Positions 17,990-26,547 of a DNA stretch of 64,000 nucleotides are shown one piece after another. The position numbers were made by a program, and so were the translations under genes. The notes under the pieces were generated by a model. The model saw nothing but the letters and a program-made list of their open reading frames with translations. It did not search any database and was not told where the DNA came from. The number at the start of each line of letters is the position of its first letter. Positions within the stretch are counted from its first letter, which is position 1. Origin of the DNA: Natronoglycomyces albus (GTDB lineage Bacteria; Actinomycetota; Actinomycetes; Mycobacteriales; Micromonosporaceae); contig NZ_CP070496.1 of assembly GCF_016925535.1 (NCBI RefSeq), forward strand, positions 2,604,001-2,668,000, given 5' to 3'.

Positions 17990-18142
17990 CTAGGTTGCCG
18001 AGGGGCAACGGGAGGCGAAAACCTCGAAGATGAGTTCGTCGTCTTCGTTCGTCTCCGTCTCAGCTACTTCTTCGATTGCGGCGGCGACTTCGGTCGCAAC
18101 CGTCTCGTCTTCGATGGCGGGGTTCTCAGGGTGATTGCTCAT
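17990..18142 (-). CDS. RiPP precursor peptide, 50 residues
   Basis: 50 residues, TAGGAG box nine bases before the ATG. The first 40 residues are strongly acidic (Glu/Asp rich, no Lys, no Arg), as in many leader peptides. The C-terminus reads ELIFEVFASRCPSAT. The peptide has a single Arg (45) next to a single Cys (46), which fits the two enzymes encoded just downstream: an arginase-fold enzyme and a radical SAM/SPASM maturase. A 6-bp hairpin (GTTGCC/GGCAAC) covers the last codons and may set the ratio of precursor to enzyme mRNA. I know no described family with this core. The F-A-S stretch recalls FxS-type peptides, but it is not at the end. Confidence 0.85.
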   Translation of the reverse strand: MSNHPENPAIEDETVATEVAAAIEEVAETETNEDDELIFEVFASRCPSAT

Positions 18143-18698
18143 TGTGACGCTCCTAGCGAGTAGTCATCATGGGGATACGCTGCAACTGACTCAGCGCGTG
18201 ATCAAACTAACATGAGCCAGTTTCGGGCGCAAGTACTGCGGCGCCCCCTCCTGCGAAAACACTGCCAAAGACCTGCCTTTTCCTGTTCAGTCCCCGTACC
18301 GGTTCCGACGCAGCTTTCGGATATCGCACCTTTTAAGCGCAATGCGGCATATACATCTCATCATGCCTTCCTGAGGAAAGCGCTCACATTCGGAATGCGC
18401 TCTCATGCCGATCATGAATGGGATGAACAAACCCGGTTCACATAGGCCGGACCGTCTTTGTCCTGTATCCATAATGGCCTTCCGCGATAACCAAATTGGA
18501 AAGAGACTAAACGACAATCAGCTGTTTCCACGGCATTGCGATTGTTTATCGCTACCTGTGTTGAAAGGGGGGCGACCCTTCCCACGCGCCATTGCATTCT
18601 TGCGAGTGAACAGCCAAAGAGGACTGACCGGGCGATTGACACATGGCAAGGTACGGGGCACTATCGCCATCCTGCGAAACCATCGTTGTTATGCCTGC
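18143..18698. other. Gene-free stretch upstream of RiPP precursor
   Basis: About 556 bases with no supportable gene in either direction. It should contain the promoter of the RiPP cluster and the 3' end region of the 18699-19286 gene, both of which run leftward. No convincing -35/-10 pair or operator was found by eye. Its far end is lower in GC and may include old mobile-element debris, but nothing is recognisable. Confidence 0.5.
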
Positions 18699-19286
18699 TC
18701 ACATATGTAGAGACTGGCGCGATCCCACGCCAAATGCTGCGACACCACCGATGAAGCAGGCAAGCGCGATGGCCCAGGAGAGGAAGTGGTCTCCGTCTGC
18801 CAGCGGCCATGCCCCAGGAAGCAACGTCCCCGACGGAGTGCGCGCAACCAGCAGCCCACCCAGCACTAGCGCAGCGGTAAGCGCTGCCGCGTGTTCAACG
18901 CGCGCAAACACCCAAAGAATCATGGCGATGCCGAGAAACCCGACGATATTGCGGACCGGACCCCACGCGCTATCGGACCCGTCCCAGCCGTATGCCAACC
19001 CCGCCGCAACTGCCGTGACGATCACCGTCGTCACGGGCAAGACGAGCCGGTAGCAGTTGACGCGGCGCACCGCGCCCTCATCAGACGACTTCGGCCCCAA
19101 CGCCCACAGCACCACGCAGGCCATACCCAGTGGCAGCAGCAGCCGGATCGGCAACTGATCGGCCTGAGTATGGGAGAAACTGGGCAACGCCACATGTTCC
19201 CCGCCGAGCGCGGCCAACCCGACCGCGTAGATCGTGAGGGCACAAGCGAGAGTGAGGGCTCGATGCCGCTTCAGCCACCAGATCAC
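18699..19286 (-). CDS. Polytopic membrane protein of an ABC-type operon
   Basis: 195 residues with about five or six hydrophobic segments, probably an inner-membrane protein. The GTG start overlaps the stop of the upstream gene by GTGA, so it is translationally coupled to the permease-like gene 19283-20557 and the ATPase 20554-21304. It is likely the third component of that transporter. No family motif was recognised. It is intact even though both upstream partners are broken, so the operon may be recently inactivated. Confidence 0.7.
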   Translation of the reverse strand: MIWWLKRHRALTLACALTIYAVGLAALGGEHVALPSFSHTQADQLPIRLLLPLGMACVVLWALGPKSSDEGAVRRVNCYRLVLPVTTVIVTAVAAGLAYGWDGSDSAWGPVRNIVGFLGIAMILWVFARVEHAAALTAALVLGGLLVARTPSGTLLPGAWPLADGDHFLSWAIALACFIGGVAAFGVGSRQSLHM

Positions 19287-20557
19287 TCGTCGTCTCCTGC
19301 AAGCGTGGCAAGGCGCACGGCGCGTTGGGCGAGATCAACGTCGCAGGTGGCCAAGGACGTGCTCAGCGCGTCAAACCACAGCCCCTGATTCAGGGCCGGC
19401 AAGGCAAGCACCTCGCGCAACTGGCCGTCGGGGTCAGCCACTTCCACGGGAGCACCCGTGGCGATGTCGAGGCATGCCCCCATGAGGAGGGCCACCTCGA
19501 ACTCGTAGATCTCACCGGGGTTGGTGACCGGACCAAAGAAGGTGCAGTCGCCTGGGTTGGCGACTAGTCCCCCGAGCAAGGACGCGGCGTAATCGGCATC
19601 GGTAAACGACGGGGAGGTGCGGAAACCCCAGCGGTCACCATCGGAGACGGCGTCCTCGACCAAAGTCGCGGGAACATCCAACCCATAGTCGCGCAAGTGC
19701 CCGGCGATGCCCGACGCGGCAACATCGACTTGCGGGAGGAAACTCTCCGATTCGGGCCACGCGCAGATCTCAAAGCTGTATTGGTGACACTCTAGGTCGG
19801 AGTCCGGGCGCGCGAGAGTGGTGTCCCAGTCGATTCCCTTGGCCATAGGCGCGGCGATCACAAACCCGGACGCGATCACAGCCGCTCCGAGAATCCCTCT
19901 GAGTTTCCCGGGCTACGAGTGAGACCACATCAGGGCAGCAGCGAGGATAGCCAGCGGAACGATAAGACCGGTGACGGTCAAATCCGGATGTGGCACGACC
20001 CCGACCTGGCAACACTCCGTCCAGGACCAACCGGTCAGGTGCCGCCACATCGGCTCGGGATTGCCAGGTGGGTACGCCTGGAGAACGAAGGCGGCCAAGA
20101 GCATCGCGGGCGCGGCCAGCACTCGGTTGAGGTGACGGCCCGCAGCGGCCCCCAGCACGATCCACATCAGGACTATCAATGTCGCGATCACGACGGGCTG
20201 CCAGTGGAACTCGAACGGGCGGCCGCTCATGCGGGCAAGACCAATGGACCACATCACCAAGGTCGTCCCGTAGGCCAGCAACGCGGCGGGAAGAGCGGCG
20301 AGCACGGTGACGACGAATGCGGGGCGGACGGGAGCCCACTCATCCACGGCCGCTGCCCGCAGGCGGCCCACATCCCAGGCCGCGACGGCCGCACCAAGGA
20401 AGGCGGGTAGAAACAGCACATCGAGCACAGCGGAGTAGGCATGGGCCCACGTCGACGGATCTTTGGCGGGGTCTGCGTAGTACACGAAACACACGGCGAG
20501 GGCGATCGGCAAGAGATACAGCGCGGGTGAAGATCTGATGACGGCACTTGTCCTCAT
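19283..20557 (-). pseudogene. ABC-associated membrane protein interrupted by an in-frame TAG
   Basis: Two open stretches in the same frame are separated only by a TAG at 19913-19915. The first (214 codons) is a membrane domain with about six helices ending in ALMWSHS. After the stop the frame continues PGKLRGILGAAVIASGFVIA, a last helix, and then about 185 residues of an extracellular-type domain with CHQYSFEICAWPESE and paired Cys. Together they make about 424 residues, which resembles actinobacterial ABC membrane subunits with a C-terminal outer domain. No start codon stands directly after the stop except GTG at 19877-19879. I read it as a nonsense mutation; readthrough or sequencing error are alternatives. 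Confidence 0.75.
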
Positions 20558-21304
20558 GGGCGGCCGCCGTTGAGCGCGACGCGATACGCCGATGCCTCGC
20601 GACCTTCACCGCCATGGCCCGCTAGGGCCAGGAAGTCCTGGGCGCTTCCCGCGAAGGCGGTCGCGCCTGAGGCGACGACGAGCACACGGTCGTATTTCGA
20701 GGTGAGGGCGGTGATGTCGTGCGTCGAGACGACGAAGTGGTGGTCGGCGGAGAGCTCGGCGAGGAGGCAGTTGAACCGTTCTAGCTGGAGCGGGTCGAGC
20801 CCGGCCGTCGGCTCGTCGAGAAAGATGAACCGCGCGCCGTGGACGATGGTCTGGGCTATGCCCATGCGCCGCCGCTGCCCGCCGGAGAGGCGGGTTGCCG
20901 GGCGTTCGGCTAGGTCGCTCAGATCGGTTTTGGCCAGTGCGGCGGCGGCTGCTTCCCACGCGCGCGAGCGGCTCATCCCCTTGAGCCATGCCACGTAGGC
21001 GACCTGTTCTCGCACACGCAAGCCGCCGATCGCTCGGATCGACTGCGGCAGTAGGGCTGTGTGTACGGAAGCGGCGAAGGGCGGCCGGGCTGTCGACGGG
21101 CTCGCCGTTAAAGCTAAGGCGGCCTCCGCGCGGAGTCAGAACCGTGGTGGCCAGCGACATGAGGGTGGTCTTGCCAGCGCCGTTCGGCCCGAGGAGGACG
21201 GTGGTGCCGGGCTCGAACGTGACGTCGAAGTGTGCAAAGACCGGAACACTTCTAAAGAGTCGCCGGTAGGAGAACGAACAGTTCTCCAGCGAAATGGTGT
21301 CCAT
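20554..21304 (-). pseudogene. ABC transporter ATPase with a frameshift
   Basis: The N-terminal part in one frame carries Walker A (GPNGAGKTTLM) and runs to RRFRTH. The remainder lies in another frame: LLPQSIRAIGGLRVREQVAY, the signature LSGGQRRRMGIAQ, Walker B FIFLDEPTAGLD and the switch His in VVSTHD. The join is near 21045-21060, where one missing base would restore a normal Q-loop region. The ATG at 21304 has an AGGAG box eight bases upstream. The gene overlaps the permease pseudogene by ATGA. A one-base deletion in this strain or a sequencing error both explain the break. Confidence 0.85.
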
Positions 21305-21570
21305 GAAATAGCTCCTAGAACGGAGTAAGTAGCCCTAGAACACGCATCGGGCCCATGCAAGTGCAACGTACAGAGAGGATAGTGAGGCGTCAATAGTGAT
21401 GTGCGCAACGCTGAAATGGTGGGGCTGGGAATCAGATTCTTTCCAGCTTATCTGAGTTTCAGGTTGGCGCGTATCGCCGCCAGGTTCGACTTTTGCGTCA
21501 GTGGCTTCGAGGCACGGACAGGGACGGCCGCGCTGTCGGCAAAAGCACGGGACATATCCGTTGGCAATTT

Positions 21571-21586
21571 TAGGCCGCTCGGTCTA
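21571..21586. promoter_or_regulatory. Palindromic operator before TetR gene
   Basis: TAGGCCGCTCGGTCTA is a 16-base palindrome with one mismatched pair, centred about 18 bases before the TetR start. It carries the CCG-NN-CGG core common among TetR-family operators. The position suggests autorepression. The intergenic region 21305-21596 otherwise holds no gene and separates divergent transcripts. Confidence 0.55.
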
Positions 21587-21596
21587 ATATTTGACC

Positions 21597-22214
21597 ATGG
21601 GGACTGAAAACGAATCGCGCGGCCGGACCTTTATCGAACAGGCGCGACGCGCCCAGATCATCGCCGCCGCGACCGACACCGTGGCCGAGATCGGCTACGC
21701 CAACGCTTCACTGTCGCAGATCGCCGCCCGAGCCAAGGTGAGCAAGAGCGTCATCTCCTACCACTTCGAGGGCAAAGACGAGCTTTTGAAAGAGCTGGTC
21801 ACCCAGTTTTTCACCGACACATGGGCCTATATGGAAGAGCGCATCCTCGCCGAACCGACCGCGACCGGTCAAGTGCGGGCCTGGGTGGGCTCGCAACTGG
21901 CGTACTTCGGCGCGCATCGCAACGGCTTTCTAGCTATGGCAGACATCGTTAGCAACCACCGCGAACCCGATGGCAGTCGTCCGTTCGCGGAGGCCAGTCG
22001 CGAAGAGGTCGACGGGATGGCCGAAATCATTAAGGCCGGAGTCGAAAGTGGCGAATTTCGCGTCGTCGACCCACACAGCGTTGCCTCCATCATCATTCTG
22101 TGCGCCGAAGGGCTTCTGGGCGGTTGGGCCTGGGGCGAATCGTTCGACCTCGACGCCCAAACCGAGGTGCTCCTTGACTTCATCGACCACGCCTTGCGAA
22201 AGGAACACCCATGA
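21597..22214 (+). CDS. TetR-family transcriptional regulator
   Basis: 205 residues from the ATG at 21597. The N-terminal helix-turn-helix domain is clear: RRAQIIAAATDTVAEIGYAN, then SLSQIAARAKVSKSVISYHF, the YHF that closes most TetR recognition helices. The C-terminal ligand domain is helical with no informative motif. A palindrome lies immediately upstream. The gene overlaps the PH-domain gene by ATGA, so it probably regulates the two membrane genes behind it and perhaps the divergent ABC operon. Confidence 0.92.
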   Translation: MGTENESRGRTFIEQARRAQIIAAATDTVAEIGYANASLSQIAARAKVSKSVISYHFEGKDELLKELVTQFFTDTWAYMEERILAEPTATGQVRAWVGSQLAYFGAHRNGFLAMADIVSNHREPDGSRPFAEASREEVDGMAEIIKAGVESGEFRVVDPHSVASIIILCAEGLLGGWAWGESFDLDAQTEVLLDFIDHALRKEHP

Positions 22215-22774
22215 GTACGACATCACCGAACAACACCCCACCCGACAAGACAGGTCTCGATGGCGCGGGACCGGACATTGTGGCCCGCGAGGTTCGCCTG
22301 CGGCCACCCAAGCACCGCATTGAGAAACGCGCCGTCACCTGGTGGATCTTGCAGTCCCTAGCGCTTTTCGTACCCCTTATAGGCGGGCTCATCGTGGCCT
22401 ATGCGCTGTGGGAGCCGGCGCGCAAATGGATCATCGTTCCGCTCATCGGCATTGTGGTGTGGGCACTCGTATGCACGACCGTTCGGCCCTTGTGGCGCTA
22501 CGCCGTGCATCGGTGGGAGACCACCGACGAGGCCGTGTACGGCCTGAACGGGTGGATCGTGCGTGAGTGGCGGGTCGCCCCCATCTCCCGCATCCAGACC
22601 GTGGACGCGGTGCGCGGCCCCATCGAGCAAATGCTCGGGCTCGCGACGCTGCGAGTGACGACGGCCTCGTCCTACGGGGCGATCAGCATCGAGGGCCTCG
22701 ACAAGGCCGTGGCCGAGGAGGCCGCCGAGCGTCTAACGACCATCGCCCAGCTCACCCCCGGGGATGCGACATGA
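22211..22774 (+). CDS. Membrane protein with bacterial PH domain (YdbS-like)
   Basis: 187 residues. A Pro-rich cytoplasmic start is followed by two transmembrane helices (about 45-65 and 72-95) and a bacterial PH domain of the YdbS/YdbT type (RYAVHRWETTDEAVY, EWRVAPISRIQTVDAVRGPIEQMLGLATLRV). It is coupled to the TetR gene upstream and to the larger YdbT-like gene downstream by four-base overlaps. Pairs of this kind are common in Gram-positive bacteria; a B. subtilis pair protects against certain bacteriocins. The role here is not known. Confidence 0.85.
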   Translation: MSTTSPNNTPPDKTGLDGAGPDIVAREVRLRPPKHRIEKRAVTWWILQSLALFVPLIGGLIVAYALWEPARKWIIVPLIGIVVWALVCTTVRPLWRYAVHRWETTDEAVYGLNGWIVREWRVAPISRIQTVDAVRGPIEQMLGLATLRVTTASSYGAISIEGLDKAVAEEAAERLTTIAQLTPGDAT

Positions 22775-24360
22775 GTGAGCACACGAGCGAAGTCGTCCTC
22801 GACGGCACCGAGGAGACGATCCTCGACCAGCCTCAGGCGGGCGAGGCCCCTTGGTCTCGGCTGCACAGCCGCATGATCTGGGTCGACGTGGTGCAAACGA
22901 TCGTGTCGCTAAGCCCGGCGATCATCGTGGTCACCGTGTTCGACGCGGATCTGACGTGGGGAAGCATGTGGCCCGCCCTGGCTATAGCGGCCTTTGGTGT
23001 GATCGGCGCGGTAGCTGACGCACTGCGGTGGTTCTTCACTCGCTATCGGGTCACCGACGATTACGTCGAACGACGTACCGGGGTCTTCGTACGCCAGTAT
23101 CGATCGGTGCGCCGGGACCGGATTCGCAGCGTCGACACCGAGGCGAAGTTGCGGCATCGGCTCTCTGGCCTGCGGGTGGTCACGATTGGAGCTGGTCAAC
23201 AGTCGACCGCCGGGGAGGCGGCGCTGTCGCTAGACGCGTTGTTGAAAACGGACGCTCAATACTTGCGATCAGTGCTATTGCACGGTGAGGCCCATACTCA
23301 GCAGGCCGCCCAGAGCGCGGCCAATGGCGAGAAACCGCCAGAGGAGGTCACCGTCTTTGCTCGGTTCAAGGCTTGGTGGGTCCTCTACAACGTGTTCAAT
23401 ATTTGGGCCTACGCCATGGCATTGGGCCTGCTATGGGGTTCCTTTTGGCTCGTCAGCACCTTCGGCTTCGACATGTCGGCCTTTATCGGTGGCCTCTTGG
23501 ATTGGGACGCTCTCGGTTGGGGATGGACCGTCGCCATCGGCCTCGCCTCGGTCGGAGTCATTGGCGTGATTGGCCTAGGCATCAACTACTTCACCACCTA
23601 TTGGAACTTCGAACTGGCGCGCCTACCTGGCGAAAACGGGACACTCCTGCGCACCCGCCACGGGCTATTTCGCCAGCGCGAGGTCAATCGCGATGAGAAT
23701 CGCATGCGCGGGGTGCAAATCTCGGAGCCGGTGCTGTGGAGGTGGATGGGCGCCGCCGACACCAGTGTCATTACGACCGGTCTTGACGTGTGGTCGACCG
23801 ATGAGCCCACCGCGATCTTGCCGCGCGGGCCGATCTGGGTGGCACGTCCGGTGGCCGCAGCGGTCCTCGGGGTGCGCCCTAATCCATTGGAGACGCCGTT
23901 GCGAGCGCATCCGGCGGCCGCGTTGCGGCGACGGATCTGGTGGGCGCTGTTGGTTGTCTCCTCCATTGTGGGCGTGCTGGGATGGTTTCATGTCAACGAC
24001 CTGGTTCCTGGGTGGGCCGTATGGGCGGGGCTCGGGGTGGCGCCGGTGGCTCTCTTGGCGGCGTTGGTTGCCTATCGGGCCCTTGGACATGCGGTCGTGG
24101 GCAGGTATGTGGTGGTGCGTTCGGGGCTGCTGAGCCGTGCGACCTCGGCTTTGGATCGTTCGTCGGTGAGCACGATTGCCGTACGCGAATCGTTGCTGCA
24201 ACGGCGTTTGGGACTTAAGACGGTCTCGGCGATGACGGCGGCAGGCTGGGGAATCTATGAGGCGCCGGACGTGGCGGCCCAGGAGGCGGTCGCGTTCGCC
24301 GACGCGGCCGCGCCGGGGCTGCTGGAGCCGTTCCTGGTGGCTTCGTCCGACGAGCAATGA
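22771..24360 (+). CDS. Membrane protein with multiple bacterial PH domains (YdbT-like)
   Basis: 529 residues from the ATG at 22771. At least three PH-like units alternate with helix pairs: a first after residue 90 (RYRVTDDYVERRTGVF, RSVRRDRIRSVDTEAKLRHRLSG), a second near 290 (LRTRHGLFRQREVNRDENRMRGVQISE), and a third near 445 (RYVVVRSGLLSRATSALDRSSV). This is the arrangement of YdbT. Together with the smaller partner it probably forms a membrane complex. A strong hairpin lies directly downstream. Confidence 0.87.
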   Translation: MSEHTSEVVLDGTEETILDQPQAGEAPWSRLHSRMIWVDVVQTIVSLSPAIIVVTVFDADLTWGSMWPALAIAAFGVIGAVADALRWFFTRYRVTDDYVERRTGVFVRQYRSVRRDRIRSVDTEAKLRHRLSGLRVVTIGAGQQSTAGEAALSLDALLKTDAQYLRSVLLHGEAHTQQAAQSAANGEKPPEEVTVFARFKAWWVLYNVFNIWAYAMALGLLWGSFWLVSTFGFDMSAFIGGLLDWDALGWGWTVAIGLASVGVIGVIGLGINYFTTYWNFELARLPGENGTLLRTRHGLFRQREVNRDENRMRGVQISEPVLWRWMGAADTSVITTGLDVWSTDEPTAILPRGPIWVARPVAAAVLGVRPNPLETPLRAHPAAALRRRIWWALLVVSSIVGVLGWFHVNDLVPGWAVWAGLGVAPVALLAALVAYRALGHAVVGRYVVVRSGLLSRATSALDRSSVSTIAVRESLLQRRLGLKTVSAMTAAGWGIYEAPDVAAQEAVAFADAAAPGLLEPFLVASSDEQ

Positions 24361-24369
24361 CATTGAGCG

Positions 24370-24422
24370 GCGTCCAGGCAGATGGGCGACGGTTCCGAAG
24401 TGTCACCCATCTGCCTGGACGC
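24370..24422. terminator. Bidirectional terminator, 17-bp stem
   Basis: A perfect 17-bp stem (GCGTCCAGGCAGATGGG and complement) with a 19-base loop fills the gap between two convergent genes ending at 24360 and 24428. It likely serves both directions. Confidence 0.8.
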
Positions 24423-24427
24423 GACCC

Positions 24428-25183
24428 TTAGCGTTCCGGGGAAAGTAGGTCCGATCGGGCCAGGAAGAGCCCGGCGAGGGCGCTGCCGATGACGGCCCAG
24501 CCCAGGGCGGCCCCACTCGCCATCAACAGGGACATGTCGTCCAGGCGCAACCATCCGACCTGGTAGGTCACGGGGTTAAACGAGGCGATCACCCGCAGAT
24601 AGGTCGGGGCCGATTCCAGGGGGTAGAACAGCGGCGCGGCCAGCACGGCTGGCATCGAGATGATCGTGACGAGGAAGTTGCGGCGGGCATAGGACTGAAC
24701 CTTGGTGCCGATCGCGGTGCCGACGCCGACCCAGCCGATGACGATGAGGCTGCCGATGCCCACCACCCGCAGGAAGTCGATCCCGCCCAGGGCGTTGCCA
24801 CCGATGAGCCAGTACAGGCCGAAGAGGATGAGAATCTGGGCCAGGAAGAGGCCGCAGGCGATGATGGCGATGCTGAGCAGGTAGCCGATGGTGGAGCCAC
24901 CTTGCATCGAGAAGATGGCGTAGACACCCCACTTGCGGTCGTTGGCCACATCGGACAGTGTCGCGGTCACGGCGCGGAAGGCCACGAGACAAGCGATGCC
25001 GAGCATGGCGAAGCTGAGGTAGGCCTGGAAGGAGTCTTCGCTGTCTGAGCCGACGAATCCGGCGACCCCAGCTGCGAGGAAGACGAAGAACACTACCGGC
25101 TCGATCAGACGGCCCAGGTAGGCGTGCCGCCAATTCCACAGCGAGAACCAGTGGTACTTGACCAGTGAAAGGGTACGGATCAC
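24428..25183 (-). CDS. ABC-2 type transporter permease
   Basis: 251 residues with six predicted helices and the ABC-2 arrangement. The N-terminal helix follows a short basic/aromatic segment (VKYHWFSLWNW), and the helix 3 to 4 region contains NDRKWGVYAIFSMQGGS. The GTG start overlaps the ATPase stop as GTGA, so subunits are coupled. With the ATPase it would form a complete exporter; the cargo is unknown. Confidence 0.85.
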   Translation of the reverse strand: MIRTLSLVKYHWFSLWNWRHAYLGRLIEPVVFFVFLAAGVAGFVGSDSEDSFQAYLSFAMLGIACLVAFRAVTATLSDVANDRKWGVYAIFSMQGGSTIGYLLSIAIIACGLFLAQILILFGLYWLIGGNALGGIDFLRVVGIGSLIVIGWVGVGTAIGTKVQSYARRNFLVTIISMPAVLAAPLFYPLESAPTYLRVIASFNPVTYQVGWLRLDDMSLLMASGAALGWAVIGSALAGLFLARSDLLSPER

Positions 25184-25899
25184 GCGGTGCCTCCGCCGGT
25201 ACTGAGGTCGACGTGGACCTTGTAGGCGTCCCACAGGTCGTCTGAGGCGGGGACGACGTTCATGAACGTATCGATGTCGGCGTCGGCGATAATACGCCCT
25301 TCGTTCATGGCGATCGCCCGGGTGCAGTAGCCGAGGAACCGGGACGTCTCGTGGGTGCTGACAATCGCGGTGGCACCTGCGGCGGTGCGCCGACTCAGGT
25401 ATTCCATGACGCGCTTGATCGCGTCAGGGTCTAGGCCGGTGGTCGGCTCGTCTAGGATCAGCAGCTGCGGGTCACCGGCGATAGCACGGGCGATCTGGGT
25501 GCGTTGCAGTTCGCCACCGGAGAGCAGCTCCACTTCGCGATCGATGTATCGCTCCAAGCCCATGAGTTCAGTGATGGAGGCGACCGTGTCGCGTTCGACG
25601 CGCAGGCGCTTGCTGCGTAGTTCAAGCGCCATGGAGATGTTCTGGCGCACGGTCAACGACCAGTCCACGACGGTGCGCTGTGGGCACCAGCCTAGTTCGT
25701 GGGTGAGGACGTCCCTGGTGACAGTGCCGGAGTCAGCCGAGATTAGCCCGGCGAGGATGTCGAACAGGGTTGACTTCCCGGCCCCGTTGTGGCCCACGAG
25801 GGCGACGAGTTCACCCTCGCCGACGGAGAGGTTGATGCTATCGACGGCCTTGCGGGAGGCTCCTTTATATGTCTTGCTGACATTCTCGACTTTGATCAC
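25180..25899 (-). CDS. ABC transporter ATP-binding protein
   Basis: 239 residues from the GTG at 25899 (AAGGAG box eight bases upstream). Walker A GHNGAGKS, signature LLSGGELQRTQIARAI, Walker B LLILDEPTTGLD and the switch His in STHE are intact. It couples by GTGA overlaps with the pseudogene before and the permease after, giving a three-gene operon. The likely role is ATP hydrolysis for the exporter at 24428-25183. Confidence 0.93.
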   Translation of the reverse strand: MIKVENVSKTYKGASRKAVDSINLSVGEGELVALVGHNGAGKSTLFDILAGLISADSGTVTRDVLTHELGWCPQRTVVDWSLTVRQNISMALELRSKRLRVERDTVASITELMGLERYIDREVELLSGGELQRTQIARAIAGDPQLLILDEPTTGLDPDAIKRVMEYLSRRTAAGATAIVSTHETSRFLGYCTRAIAMNEGRIIADADIDTFMNVVPASDDLWDAYKVHVDLSTGGGTA

Positions 25900-26547
25900 G
25901 TCACCGACTCCTTGCTGATCAGGTCCGCCGCTTCGCTGGGCGTGCTGGTTGGGCGAAGGTGGACGTGAATTAGTGACTCGGGCAGATGCGCGCGCACCTG
26001 GTCGATGTCCGCGCCCGTGTACCAAGAGGAGCAGCCCGTAGGTGCCGTGTCGGTATGGGCGGAGTCGGTCGCGTCGCGGGTGAGGTTGATGATCACGTTG
26101 ATGAAGGTGCTTTCGCTGTTGGGGCGGCCCAGTATGTCCTGCGGCGTCGCGAGGACGACCAGTCCGGTGTCGGGGTTGACCGTCTACCGGGTGCGGATGC
26201 GTTCAAAAAGATCCACCCGAGACGTCAGCGACCGGCGGCGGAATCCCAGCGGGCTGTTATAGGGCTGCGCCATTCCCCGTTTTGCGTCCAGGATGACCAT
26301 GCTAGCGCTGACCGAATCCCAACCACGTTTACACAGTGGGACGTAAGCGGAAATGAAGAGCGCACTGTCGGGAGTCTCGGTGGACTCCGCTTCGTCGACT
26401 TCTGCTTCATTGACAATGAGGATTATGCAAAAGTGCGAATTCAAGGCCGCAGGAGGCGAAGTTTACGCGGGTAAACGAGCCGACGAGAACGCTGAAAGTG
26501 CCTTTTGCATAGGCCTCAATGATTTCTTGGGCTTCGGGTGCTGTCAT
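25896..26547 (-). pseudogene. First gene of ABC operon, broken by a MITE and an in-frame TAG
   Basis: The frame opens at ATG 26547 (MTAPEAQEII), is interrupted by a 100-bp element, and resumes VNEAEVDEAESTETPDSALF. Deleting the element and one copy of its 3-bp duplication joins the two parts in frame. Further on an in-frame TAG (26184-26186) follows DLFERIRTR; the frame then continues TVNPDTGLVVLATPQDILG to the end at 25896, overlapping the ATPase start by GTGA. The repaired protein would be about 180 residues, soluble, of no recognised family. The overlap suggests it once belonged to the transporter operon. Confidence 0.7.
26418..26517. mobile_element. MITE copy 1 (100 bp) with AAT target duplication
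   Basis: 100-bp element beginning GAGGATTATGCAAAAG and ending CTTTTGCATAGGCCTC, an inverted pair with few mismatches. Flanking AAT is present on both sides (26415-26417 and 26518-26520). It lies inside the 25896-26547 gene. The interior AATTCAAGGCCGCAGGAGG and GTTTACGC...GTAAAC blocks are shared with the copies at 32505 and 45905. Confidence 0.85.

Noticed and set aside
17990-18142. Classifying the precursor as an FxSxx-COOH (FxsA) peptide
   Set aside because: F-A-S is present, but five residues lie between this stretch and the stop, and the maturase set includes an arginase not known from that system.
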